Below, in pieces: positions 8,212 through 16,495 of a stretch of DNA of 64,000 nucleotides (positions are counted from its first letter, which is position 1; each line of letters begins with the position of its first letter). Below the pieces are notes generated by a model that saw only the letters and a list, made by a program, of their open reading frames with translations, was not told the origin of the DNA and did no database searches. The stretch comes from Deltaproteobacteria bacterium. GTDB taxonomy: Bacteria; Desulfobacterota; Desulfobacteria; Desulfobacterales; QNYZ01. The stretch lies in NCBI GenBank assembly GCA_003973265.1, contig QNYZ01000035.1, positions 1-64,000 on the forward strand. Reading direction: 5' to 3'. Both the position numbers and the translations under genes were made by a program.

Positions 8212-9410
8212 GGTCTCTCCGTTTTTGATCCCAGTATTTTTTGAACGATTCCGGGTGCGACTCTCAGCGCGGATCGCTTATCATTATTATTGTTGATCAG
8301 CTCCCGTCGGATCAGGGTTCGCAGTGATCGCTGCTTCTTTTCCAGCGCGGCGTTCGAAAGATGCATATGGGTATCCACCGGCATGCCGCCGGTTTCAAGA
8401 AAGCCCGCATCGCGGGCCTGCTGAACCAGTTCAGCCCCTTTTTCGGAGCGGATGATCAAGGTATTCCACCCGGGTCGGCCTTCAAACATGCCCACCGAAA
8501 CATCGGCCCATTCCGACGTCATATCCAGACAGATAAAACAGGTTGGCGGGATAAGCGGTTTGATTTCGGAAAGCGGGATCTCCAGCTGCCCGTTTCCCGT
8601 TTCAATAACCATGACATTGGCGGGAGGGGGTGGAATATCCATGCCGCGGATACCGGACACATCTGTTTTTTCGGACAGAAAAGATGCCAATTGCCGGGCG
8701 TCTAAAGACCAGTTGCAGAACAGGCCAATGGTCAACGCAATCGGGTCGGCAAAATTTTCTTTCGACATCGGGTTGCCCCGCATTTTAGCGACAGCCGTCA
8801 TCTGACAGGGGGTACCGACGACCCCCAAACAGGAGAAACCATCACGAAGACCGTGGTTCATCGCTGCGAGTGTCGGCGAAACCATCAATTTAGAGCCCGC
8901 ACAGCGGACCACCTCTCTCCAGTCGGTCACCCGTCGGGGAACCGGCTTTAGCCCGTCACGATCGGTAAGGATTGCGGCATCAATACGGTGATGCTTAAGC
9001 GCAGATGCAACCAGCGATGACACCGTTCCCCCGGCCTGAAAATTTCCATTACTCATTTTTTTTCCGGCGCGGGTTGCGATGATTTCCCGAAAATTTCCAA
9101 GAGAGCGGCCGGTGTACGGCCCATCCCAGGCCTGACGTGACAATTCATCAAGATCCACCTCGGCTTTGGGACAATAGGCATAACACCGCCCTTCGGAAAG
9201 GTCGCAGGGAAAAACGAGCGTGGTCTTCCCGTTATGGCTTTTAAAATACGGGCATAGATCGATACAGGCGCCGCAGCCGATACAAAGATCTTGCCCGAAA
9301 ACATCTTCTTGTAATTGTTTGGCCCCATATATATGCATGATACTCGGCTCCTGAATTATTCCCTGTACAGGCGTTTCCTGTTCGTCTGGAATGATCTGAA
9401 TTGTTATCAA
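8208..9410 (-). CDS. FrhB/FdhB-like iron-sulfur flavoprotein (F420 hydrogenase beta family)
   Basis: A 400-residue protein of the coenzyme F420 hydrogenase/dehydrogenase beta-subunit family. A ferredoxin-type motif CIGCGACIDLCP is at about residues 43-54, further cysteines follow (FPCDLSEGRCYAYCP), and the flavin domain has NFQAGGTVSSLVASAL and the redox-type segment GVVGTPCQM. CFICLD supplies later cysteines. First gene of the operon with iorA and iorB, overlapping iorA by four bases. It probably couples ferredoxin from the oxidoreductase to another carrier, possibly NAD(P)H or, if the organism makes it, F420. An internal ATG at 9338 (MHIYGAKQL) is an alternative start. Confidence 0.85.
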   Translation of the reverse strand: MITIQIIPDEQETPVQGIIQEPSIMHIYGAKQLQEDVFGQDLCIGCGACIDLCPYFKSHNGKTTLVFPCDLSEGRCYAYCPKAEVDLDELSRQAWDGPYTGRSLGNFREIIATRAGKKMSNGNFQAGGTVSSLVASALKHHRIDAAILTDRDGLKPVPRRVTDWREVVRCAGSKLMVSPTLAAMNHGLRDGFSCLGVVGTPCQMTAVAKMRGNPMSKENFADPIALTIGLFCNWSLDARQLASFLSEKTDVSGIRGMDIPPPPANVMVIETGNGQLEIPLSEIKPLIPPTCFICLDMTSEWADVSVGMFEGRPGWNTLIIRSEKGAELVQQARDAGFLETGGMPVDTHMHLSNAALEKKQRSLRTLIRRELINNNNDKRSALRVAPGIVQKILGSKTERP

Positions 9411-10060
9411 TCGAATCGGCAGATGTCAAAACATCTACATATGCCGGGCCTTCCCTTTTTTTAGCTGAATCGTCTGGTATCCGTAACAGATAATGGTCAT
9501 TTAAATAACGGGAAGGGCCAAGGAAAAAACATAGATGCCACAAGCTCGGCCGGTCATTTGCTTTATGCTTAAAAACAACAAGGCCTTAAATAGAAACGAA
9601 TTTATGGGGGAATAATCAAGAGTGGGAAGTGTCAGCTTGTTGCCTGACCGTGCCGAAGGTGTGCGGGCCTCGATCAAGCGAACGGATCTGTACCTCTCTA
9701 TCTGTTACCTGCAGCCGGACAACCTGATAGAGTGGATCCGATACCCGAAGTTCATTGCGTTATTTTTTCTACAGGATTCGGCTCTGGAATGGTGGGTGTA
9801 CCCGGAGGATCTTTCTGGGTCTGCGGATGGTATTGGCTTGCAATGCCGCAATTTAGTAATCATGACCGTGCAGGTTACAATATGTAAGTATGATTAAATT
9901 TTTCAGGCATCAAAGCCTTGATGCTTTTTTCTATGCGGGCAAGAAAAAAAGTTTAAACAGGAGCAAACCAATAGCCTTGAAAGAAAAGATGAGCCGAACG
10001 GGCGAAACGCGCGCGGAATATACCGGAAAAATCATCTCTCTTGATATCAAGATGAAGTGG
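9411..10060. other. 650-bp intergenic region with one terminator
   Basis: It lies between the FrhB-like gene start (minus) and the end of the molybdopterin oxidoreductase (minus). It must carry the promoter of the frhB-iorA-iorB operon in its left part. Two short plus-strand frames (9622-9897 and 9890-10225) have no family resemblance; the second overlaps the oxidoreductase gene, and I do not count either as a gene. The only clear structure is the hairpin at 9907-9930. Confidence 0.5.
9907..9930 (+). terminator. Intrinsic terminator
   Basis: GCATCAA (9907-9913) and TTGATGC (9918-9924) form a short stem followed by TTTTTT. It is oriented for plus-strand transcription although no recognised plus-strand gene ends here. 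In the other direction the stem lies 130 bp after the molybdopterin oxidoreductase stop, but then lacks a good U run. It may stop stray or antisense transcription into that gene. Confidence 0.55.
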
Positions 10061-12127
10061 TTAAAAAGCGGCCTTTTCAATTCGTACGGGTACACCCTTC
10101 AGCAGGGGAAAGCCGCTGATGGGATCGTTGATTTCATCAAACGTGAGGAAATTAACCCGCCAGTCTTCCCAGCCGTGATATATTTCCACAATACCCCGGC
10201 GCAGTTCCGAGTGATGTTTGATTGAAACCCTGAGAGTCAGCCGGCCGTTCTTCGAAATGACATGCACTTTTTCCCCGTTTTCAATCTGCAGGTGCGCGGC
10301 ATCGTCCGGGTGCATTTCCACTTCGGCATCGGGATGGACATTACGAAAACGGGGGATATTCTGATTCCGGGAATGATAAAACAGCGATTTGCGTGCGCCG
10401 GTTGTCAGGACCAGGGGAAAGCGGTTGTCGGTGTGACGGCGGTGGTAGGGCGGCCGATACACCGGGATTTCGTCCAGGCCCAGCTGTTTTAAATACGGAG
10501 AGGCAAATTCCAGTTTACCTGACGGAGTGGGTAAATTTTCACTCAGATGTTTTTGATAGCGGATCGGTTTGTAGACATATCCCTGGGGATGATTGTGTAA
10601 TAAATCCACCGTCAGACCGGTGGGCGCCAATAGCCAGTGGTTGACCGCCGATTCGTTTTTCCAGGGAAAATATTGATCCCCGAATCCAAGGCGCAGGGCC
10701 AGCTCACGCCATACCCGGTATTCATCGATTACACCGTCCACCGTGGCCACGCACCGGGTGAGGTTGACTCTTTGAAGTTTCGGGTAAAAGTGCAATTCCT
10801 CGCGCTCCAGGAAAGTCGTTGCCGGCAGGATATAGTGCGCCAGCTGGGCGGTTTTTGTCATGAAAAAATCGTTGACCACGAGGAGATCGAGACTTTTCAG
10901 TGCTTTTTCCACTTTGGCCGTATTGGGGTTGGTTACGGCCGGGTTGGCAGCCGCAATGATCAATCCCTTCAGGGGATATTCCCCCTTGCCCAGCATGTAA
11001 TCCATTGCTGTCATGGTATGGCATTCTTTGCGAATGTCATAGAGTACCGGGAATTTATCACGGCCGATCGGGTTTTTACCGGTTGGCGGCAGCGTCCGGT
11101 CGAGGGACAGCTCACCGGTACCCAGTGGTTCGGGCCGGTAAAGACCGCAGGGGCGCCCGAGGGCACCGCTTAAACAGGAGAGGATCACCAGGGTGCGGAT
11201 GCTGTTCACTCCGTTTTCGTGGTGCTCCAGCCCGGCACCGGAAAAAATACTGATATCGGGCTGGTTTTTAACGATGAGCCGGCCGATGGTCTCCACGACA
11301 TGGGCATAGATTCCGCTTTGCGCCTGAACATATTGCGGGGTGAATTTCCGGGCATAGGCGGCGATTTTTTCAAAACCGATGACATGGCGCTGAACGAGGT
11401 CGCGGTCATAGTTCCCGGTTTGGATCAGATAGTTAATCAGCCCCCATCCCAGAGCGCCGTCAGTCCCGGGATAGGGCTGGGCAAAGATATCGGCATAGCA
11501 GGCCATGGGATTCAGGCGGGGATCGATGACCACCAGCCGGGTGCCGTTTTCACGCGCATCGGCCAGCTCGCGTGTAAACGGTGGGTGGCATATCGGCGGA
11601 TTGGTTCCAAAAAGCAGAATCAGTCCGGCCTGGTTGAATTCGGGAAAGGCATTCCAGAATCCGCACACCAGGTGATTACCCAGATAGCGGCCATTGTAAC
11701 ACGCGGAGTCGTTGGAAAAATAGTTTGGCGAACCAAAGGCACGGATAAACCGTCGCGCATAGCCTTCCTGCTGGTAGAACCCGAGCCCTTCACCCTTCCA
11801 GACGCCCACGGTATGGGCGCCGTGCTCTTTTTTCAGGTGTTTCAATCGGGCGCTGATTTCATCCAGAGCACGGGTGTGGGATATTTCGATGAAGCTGCCG
11901 TCTTCGCGGCGTTTGAGGGGCTTTAGGATGCGATCCGGATGGTAGAAAAGATCGATGGCCGCCTCGCTGCGCGGGCATATGCGTCCCTCGTTGACCGGGT
12001 GATTTTCAAACGGGGTAATCCCGGCAATCACGCTGTTTTTAATGTGAACGTTAATCGCGCACCGGGTATCACACATCCGGCAAAGGGTGGGCACGACGCC
12101 ATCTGTTATCGGTGTACGGACTTTCAT
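10061..12127 (-). CDS. Molybdopterin (Mo/W-bisPGD) oxidoreductase
   Basis: A 688-residue catalytic subunit of the DMSO-reductase superfamily. The N-terminal [4Fe-4S] site uses C16, C19, C23 and C51 (LCRMCDTRCA then GRICPRS). The cofactor-binding domains follow with GVWKGEGLGF, LFGTNPP, VVIDPRLNP and SGAGLEHHENG. The C-terminal barrel includes LTTGARKSLFYHSRNQNI and HPDDAAHLQIENGEKV. C143, in the segment SNDSACYNGR, is placed where the metal ligand falls in formate dehydrogenase and acetylene hydratase, so a Cys-ligated Mo/W is likely. There is no twin-arginine signal, so the protein is cytoplasmic. It overlaps the start-proximal ferredoxin gene by four bases. The substrate is unknown: the sequence fits the broad thiosulfate/polysulfide/acetylene-hydratase-like group. 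Confidence 0.85.
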   Translation of the reverse strand: MKVRTPITDGVVPTLCRMCDTRCAINVHIKNSVIAGITPFENHPVNEGRICPRSEAAIDLFYHPDRILKPLKRREDGSFIEISHTRALDEISARLKHLKKEHGAHTVGVWKGEGLGFYQQEGYARRFIRAFGSPNYFSNDSACYNGRYLGNHLVCGFWNAFPEFNQAGLILLFGTNPPICHPPFTRELADARENGTRLVVIDPRLNPMACYADIFAQPYPGTDGALGWGLINYLIQTGNYDRDLVQRHVIGFEKIAAYARKFTPQYVQAQSGIYAHVVETIGRLIVKNQPDISIFSGAGLEHHENGVNSIRTLVILSCLSGALGRPCGLYRPEPLGTGELSLDRTLPPTGKNPIGRDKFPVLYDIRKECHTMTAMDYMLGKGEYPLKGLIIAAANPAVTNPNTAKVEKALKSLDLLVVNDFFMTKTAQLAHYILPATTFLEREELHFYPKLQRVNLTRCVATVDGVIDEYRVWRELALRLGFGDQYFPWKNESAVNHWLLAPTGLTVDLLHNHPQGYVYKPIRYQKHLSENLPTPSGKLEFASPYLKQLGLDEIPVYRPPYHRRHTDNRFPLVLTTGARKSLFYHSRNQNIPRFRNVHPDAEVEMHPDDAAHLQIENGEKVHVISKNGRLTLRVSIKHHSELRRGIVEIYHGWEDWRVNFLTFDEINDPISGFPLLKGVPVRIEKAAF

Positions 12128-12615
12128 TGTCGGTCTTCTTTTGCCGGAAGAAGGGCGGTGTTATGCCGGGGCCGGTTGCTCTTGTGGCGTTTTACGGCTG
12201 CCAGTTCATTGATGTCAGCATAATGAAGGGCGCCGGACATACAGTTCTGGACGCATTTGGGTACCCCGCTGCACAGATTGCACTTAACGGCAATATGTTT
12301 GGCACTATCAAAATGGATACATCCAAAAGGACAGGCAATAATGCACATCCGGCAGCCGATGCAGGTTTTTTCATCGACGATCACGGCATCGGTGTCCGGA
12401 TCTCTCGTGATCGCCGCCGTGGGGCAGGCATCAAGGCATATGGCTGCTTCGCACTGCTGGCAGGTTAATGTGAAAATTGTGCGGTGATCCATATTGACAT
12501 GAACCCAGATATTGGTGGATTCACGGTCAAAATTCCTGGAATCCTGGAACGCGCAGGCACGTTCGCAGTTGCGGCATGCCAGACAGCGGTCTTGCTCAAT
12601 GAATACGATTTTCAT
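12124..12615 (-). CDS. 4x[4Fe-4S] ferredoxin, electron-transfer subunit
   Basis: A 163-residue HycB/CooF/DmsB-like polyferredoxin. Four cysteine groups are visible: CLACRNCERAC near the N-terminus, CQQCEAAICLDACP, CIGCRMCIIACPFGC, and CNLCSGVPKCVQNC, as in electron-transfer subunits that wire a molybdopterin enzyme to a partner. There is no signal peptide. Its 3' end overlaps the start of the molybdopterin oxidoreductase by four bases (ATGA), so the two form a translationally coupled pair and very probably one complex. The last 20 residues are basic and not part of a cluster fold. Confidence 0.9.
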   Translation of the reverse strand: MKIVFIEQDRCLACRNCERACAFQDSRNFDRESTNIWVHVNMDHRTIFTLTCQQCEAAICLDACPTAAITRDPDTDAVIVDEKTCIGCRMCIIACPFGCIHFDSAKHIAVKCNLCSGVPKCVQNCMSGALHYADINELAAVKRHKSNRPRHNTALLPAKEDRQ

Positions 12616-12937
12616 GGGTTATGGCTCCCGTTGATCCGGGGTAATGATATCATGTTTCAGGCGAAATTGCGAAGCAATACGTATTGAGCGCACCAAATGG
12701 CCAGCCCTCAATCCTGGCCCGATTCGATTATAGACAGAGCGCGCTGTATTTGATATACGAAAACATGCCAAAATTACAGCAGGGTTCGACGAATATCTAT
12801 ATACAGGATCTTTCACTGAAAGGCATTGGTTTATCACGCCCTGCCGGGGTACTTTCTTTTAAAAACAGGCTGAAGCGTGTGTTCGATGGCAGCCGTGTTT
12901 ACCCGCGGATCCATAATTCCTTCCAAAAAGGTAAGTG
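12616..12937. other. Divergent intergenic region upstream of ABC importer
   Basis: It separates the ferredoxin gene (minus) from the importer operon (plus) and should hold both promoters. A plus-strand frame at 12684-12938 (84 codons) ends on the first codons of the permease, but its product shows no motif and uses a poor start. It may be a remnant or simply leader sequence. No hairpin terminator is evident. Confidence 0.4.
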
Positions 12938-13759
12938 ATGACCGCATCTTATCTGTCACGGCGTACCTCTCTCTGGCATCGTATTTACCGGTCGCCCATT
13001 TTCGATATTGTCCAGTTCACCCTCCTGGTATTTGCCGTCGTCTGGTTCTTTTCCTCCAGCACTGAAAAAATGGGATATAACTGGCAATGGTACCAGATTC
13101 CCAAATATATCTTCACTCACGATGAAAACGGCTACGCTGCCGGCCCTTTGTGGGAAGGCCTGATGGTGACGCTGCGAATTTCGGGAATCAGCCTGGTGCT
13201 GGCCTTTATTATCGGCCTGGGCACCGCTCTTTTTCGTCTGTCACAATCGTTTGTTGCCCGAACCATTGCCCGGGTTTATCTTGAAGCGATCCGCAATACA
13301 CCGCTTTTGATCCAGTTGTTTTTTATCTATTTTGTTCTGGGCCCGGTACTGGGTATCAATCGCATGACATCGGCCGTTCTTGCCTTGAGCCTGTTTGAAG
13401 GCGCCTATACTTCCGAGATATTCCGGTCCGGAATTGTTTCTATCCGGCGGGGACAGTGGGAGGCGGCATACAGCCTGGGATTGAGTGGCTTTGATACCTA
13501 TTTATATATTATTTTACCCCAGGCGGTTCGACGGGTATTGCCGCCTCTGACCAGCCAGGCCATCTCGCTCATCAAGGATTCGGCGCTGGTCAGTACCATT
13601 GCCATCTACGATTTAACCATGCAGGCTCAGGCCCTGATTGCGGAAACCTTTTTAACCTTCGAGCTCTGGTTTACCGTGGCGGGTATGTACCTGATTATTA
13701 CGGCCACATTATCTGTCATCGTCAATTACATGGAATACCGTTTCAAAGTATCTGACTGA
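12938..13759 (+). CDS. Polar amino acid-type ABC transporter permease
   Basis: A HisM/GlnP-type inner-membrane permease of about 273 residues. A membrane segment at the N-terminus (IFDIVQFTLLVFAVVWFF) and a periplasmic stretch precede the conserved transport domain that opens with GLMVTLRISGISLVLAFIIG. The cytoplasmic coupling (EAA) loop reads GQWEAAYSLGLSGFDTYLYI, then ILPQAVRRVLPPL. The start is ATG 12938, or the GTG one codon earlier; the Shine-Dalgarno site is weak. It is first of four importer genes, and pairs with the second permease at 15576 to make a heterodimeric channel. Confidence 0.92.
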   Translation: MTASYLSRRTSLWHRIYRSPIFDIVQFTLLVFAVVWFFSSSTEKMGYNWQWYQIPKYIFTHDENGYAAGPLWEGLMVTLRISGISLVLAFIIGLGTALFRLSQSFVARTIARVYLEAIRNTPLLIQLFFIYFVLGPVLGINRMTSAVLALSLFEGAYTSEIFRSGIVSIRRGQWEAAYSLGLSGFDTYLYIILPQAVRRVLPPLTSQAISLIKDSALVSTIAIYDLTMQAQALIAETFLTFELWFTVAGMYLIITATLSVIVNYMEYRFKVSD

Positions 13760-13783
13760 GCTGGAAACCAAGGAGTGTTTTAC

Positions 13784-14536
13784 ATGCCCGTTAAAGATTC
13801 GGGAGACTATATTATTGTGGTTGAAAATATCAGCAAAACGTTTCCCGACGGTGTCAAGGCGCTTGTCGACTTTTCCACCCGGATACATCGCGGTGAAGTG
13901 GTGGTTGTCATCGGCCCCTCTGGCTCCGGAAAATCTACTTTTCTGCGTTGCCTGAATGGGCTGGAGGAGATCGACAGCGGGGCGATTACCATTGACGGTA
14001 TTGCGCTGAATGATCATAAAAAAAGCAGGCTTGAAATCCGGAAAGAGGTGGGAATGGTCTTTCAGCAGTTCAACCTTTTTCCCCATATGACGGTACTGGA
14101 AAATATCAGCCTGGCCCAGCGGCGTGTGCGGAAAAAATCAAAGGAGCAGGCCCGGGATATGTCCATGGACCTTTTGAAAAAAGTCGGTATTGCCGAGAAG
14201 GCCGATAATTATCCCGGCCAGCTCTCCGGCGGTCAGCAGCAGCGGGTGGCCATTGCGCGTGCCCTGGCCATGATGCCCAAAGTGATGCTTTTTGATGAGG
14301 CGACCAGCGCCCTGGATCCTGAAATGATCGGTGAAGTGCTGGATGTGATGAAAGCGCTGGCCAGTGAGGGAATGACCATGATATGCGTAACGCACGAGAT
14401 GGGGTTTGCCCGTGAGGTAAGTGACCGGGTTATCTTTATGGAAGATGGTAAGATTATTGAGGCCGGTACCGCGGAACATTTTTTTTCAGCGCCGGCTGAG
14501 GATCGTACCCGGCTCTTTTTGAGCCAGATTTTATGA
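13784..14536 (+). CDS. Polar amino acid-type ABC transporter ATPase
   Basis: A GlnQ/HisP-like ATP-binding subunit of 250 residues. The Walker A motif is GPSGSGKST, the Q-loop lies in [13 protein letters not shown], the signature is [15 protein letters not shown], Walker B is [12 protein letters not shown], and the switch His is in [15 protein letters not shown] stands ten bases before the ATG at 13784, which is preferred over an upstream GTG at 13775. It drives the importer made of the flanking permeases and the binding protein; its stop overlaps a possible upstream extension of the binding-protein frame. Confidence 0.95.
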   Translation: MPVKDSGDYIIVVENISKTFPDGVKALVDFSTRIHRGEVVVVIGPSGSGKSTFLRCLNGLEEIDSGAITIDGIALNDHKKSRLEIRKEVGMVFQQFNLFPHMTVLENISLAQRRVRKKSKEQARDMSMDLLKKVGIAEKADNYPGQLSGGQQQRVAIARALAMMPKVMLFDEATSALDPEMIGEVLDVMKALASEGMTMICVTHEMGFAREVSDRVIFMEDGKIIEAGTAEHFFSAPAEDRTRLFLSQIL

Positions 14537-14655
14537 ATGCCGGTCCGGCAGATTACAGTCCGGGGCGGGAGGTTGACTTTAACATGCTGAACAAAAGCCA
14601 TCATGACCGTAAGGGACTTTATTTTAACGGAAACCCGACTAAAGGAGGGAAGAGA

Positions 14656-15486
14656 ATGAAGCGACACACAGTGGTATTTATCGCATTGATTCTGATACTG
14701 GGATTTTGTTTGCCTGCCAAAGTGGCGGCAGGTGAGCTGCAAATGAAGCTGTCCAGAGAAAGCACATTGGAACAGATTTTAAAACGGGGTGTTATACGGG
14801 TGGGGATGGATACATTCGTGCCCTGGGCCATGAAGAGCAAAACCGGTAAGTTCGTCGGGTTTGAAATTGACGTGGCCCGCCAGCTGGCCAAAGATATGGG
14901 AGTAAAGGTCGAATTTATCCCCACGAAATGGGCCGGGATTATTCCGGCGCTGCTGACCGGCAAATTTGATGTGATCATCGGCGGCATGGGAATTCAGACC
15001 AAACGGGCCCTGAAAGTAAACTTTACCATTCCTTACGACTACTCGGGAATGTCCATCGTGGCGCATAAGAAAAAAGCGGCCGGATTTAAATCCCTGGCCG
15101 ATTTCAACAAGCCGGAGGTTGAGCTGGCGGTCAAGCTGGGTACCACCGCCGTTCTGGCGGCCAAAAAGTATATCCCCAAAGCCAGGCTGAGGCTTTTTGA
15201 AGATGAGGCCCAGGCATACCAGGAGTTGCGTAACGGCAACGTGTATGCCGTAGTGGGATCTGCCCCCCGGCCTGCTTATGAAGCCGTCAAGTATGCGGAT
15301 ACCCTGTTTATGCCCATGCAGGATAATTTCACCCGGGAGCCTATCGGTTTTGCCCTGCGCAAAGGTGATTTTGACACCCTGGTCTTTTTTAACAGCTGGA
15401 TCCAGACCAAAAGAGACCAGGGATGGCTCCAGGACAGGCATTACTATTGGTTTGGCACAAGGGACTGGGCGAGCCTGGTCGAATAA
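14656..15486 (+). CDS. Extracellular solute-binding protein, amino acid family 3
   Basis: A 276-residue periplasmic binding protein with a Sec signal peptide (residues 1 to about 25, ending AKVAAGE). The start at 14656 follows AAAGGAGGG. The mature protein shows the family-3 landmarks: RGVIRVGMDTFVPW, GKFVGFEIDVARQLA, and TKRALKVNFTIPY, where R117 is the Arg that normally binds the ligand carboxylate. The usual D-A-V-V-x-D segment that holds the alpha-ammonium reads NVYAVVGSAP here, so Ser202 (codon 15259-15261) replaces the second Asp. I infer a ligand that keeps a carboxylate but lacks a normal free alpha-ammonium, for example an N-methylated amino acid or betaine. This suits the adjacent methyltransferase genes but is not proof. 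Confidence 0.88.
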   Translation: MKRHTVVFIALILILGFCLPAKVAAGELQMKLSRESTLEQILKRGVIRVGMDTFVPWAMKSKTGKFVGFEIDVARQLAKDMGVKVEFIPTKWAGIIPALLTGKFDVIIGGMGIQTKRALKVNFTIPYDYSGMSIVAHKKKAAGFKSLADFNKPEVELAVKLGTTAVLAAKKYIPKARLRLFEDEAQAYQELRNGNVYAVVGSAPRPAYEAVKYADTLFMPMQDNFTREPIGFALRKGDFDTLVFFNSWIQTKRDQGWLQDRHYYWFGTRDWASLVE

Positions 15487-15575
15487 TATTTGCTGCCCGA
15501 CCGGCCTCTTCTTCTTTTCGGGGCGAAGGCCGGCCTGAAAAAACTGGATAAACAGGTGCGGTTAAGAGGTTTTTT

Positions 15576-16460
15576 TTGCACAATCGCAAAACACGCATAA
15601 CAGGTCTGGATGTGGTGGTGACCGTGCTGCTTCTGGCGCTGGCGGCCTTTATCGTCTATCGGCTGGTCGTCAAACTCAATTATAAGTGGAACTGGGCCAT
15701 TATTCCTCAATACCTCATGTTTTTTGATGAAGCCGAGGGCCGCTGGAAAGCCAATGTTTTGCTGCAGGGGCTTTTCACCACCATCCGACTGAGTGTGTGG
15801 GCCACCTTGATGGCGACGGTTTTTGGACTGGTCGCCGGCGTGTTGCGTACAACGCCCCGTCTGTTCAACCGCCTGGTGGGACGCGCCTATGTGGAATTGA
15901 TCCGCAATGTTCCTCCGCTGGTGCTGATATTTATTTTCTATTTTTTTGTCAGCTCTCAGATCCTGCCTCTTTTGGGGGTTGAATCGTTTATTCGGAGCCG
16001 GGGGCCCGGTACCCAGAAATTTCTTGGACTATTATTCTCGACGCCGGACCTGTTTACGGCTTTTATTTCCGGCGTCGTCACGGTGGCCGTTTTTCAGGGG
16101 GCCTATATTGCCGAAATTGTCCGTTCCGGAATTCAATCCATTGAAAAAGGGCAATGGGAGGCTTCCTATGCCCTGGGCTTGTCCTGGTGGCAGCAGATGC
16201 GGGATATCGTCATGCCCCAGGCGTTCAAACGGGTGTTGCCGCCCCTGGCCAACGAGTTTATCAATACCATTAAATACTCGGCGATTGTCTCGATCATTTC
16301 GATTCAGGAACTCACTTTTCAGGGAATGCAGGTGATGGCGGCCACCCATGTCACCATCGAGGTATGGCTCACCATTACCGCCATCTACCTGATCATGTGT
16401 CTGACACTTTCATTTGGTGTCCAGTGGCTGGAAGCAAAGATGGCGCGAAAGGATTTCTGA
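15576..16460 (+). CDS. Polar amino acid-type ABC transporter permease (second)
   Basis: A 294-residue HisQ/GltJ-like permease with an N-terminal membrane anchor (LDVVVTVLLLALAAFIVYRL), a periplasmic insert, and the core transport domain from FTTIRLSVWATLMATVFGLV to the end. The coupling loop is GQWEASYALGLSWWQQMRDI with VMPQAFKRVLPPLANEF. The reading frame opens at a TTG (15576) with AAGAGG upstream. It completes the four-gene importer (permease, ATPase, binding protein, permease). Its 3' end lies 35 bp from the end of the convergent mttB-like gene, with no terminator hairpin visible between them. Confidence 0.9.
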   Translation: MHNRKTRITGLDVVVTVLLLALAAFIVYRLVVKLNYKWNWAIIPQYLMFFDEAEGRWKANVLLQGLFTTIRLSVWATLMATVFGLVAGVLRTTPRLFNRLVGRAYVELIRNVPPLVLIFIFYFFVSSQILPLLGVESFIRSRGPGTQKFLGLLFSTPDLFTAFISGVVTVAVFQGAYIAEIVRSGIQSIEKGQWEASYALGLSWWQQMRDIVMPQAFKRVLPPLANEFINTIKYSAIVSIISIQELTFQGMQVMAATHVTIEVWLTITAIYLIMCLTLSFGVQWLEAKMARKDF

Positions 16461-16495
16461 AAGCGGAAAAAGCGGAGGGCCGCCAATACAAAAAA

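Noticed and set aside
9622-10225. Two plus-strand open frames
   Set aside because: No family likeness and poor starts; the second overlaps the molybdopterin gene on the other strand. Kept only as intergenic sequence with a terminator.
12684-12938. 84-codon frame just before the permease
   Set aside because: No motif, no ribosome binding site; most likely leader sequence or a remnant.
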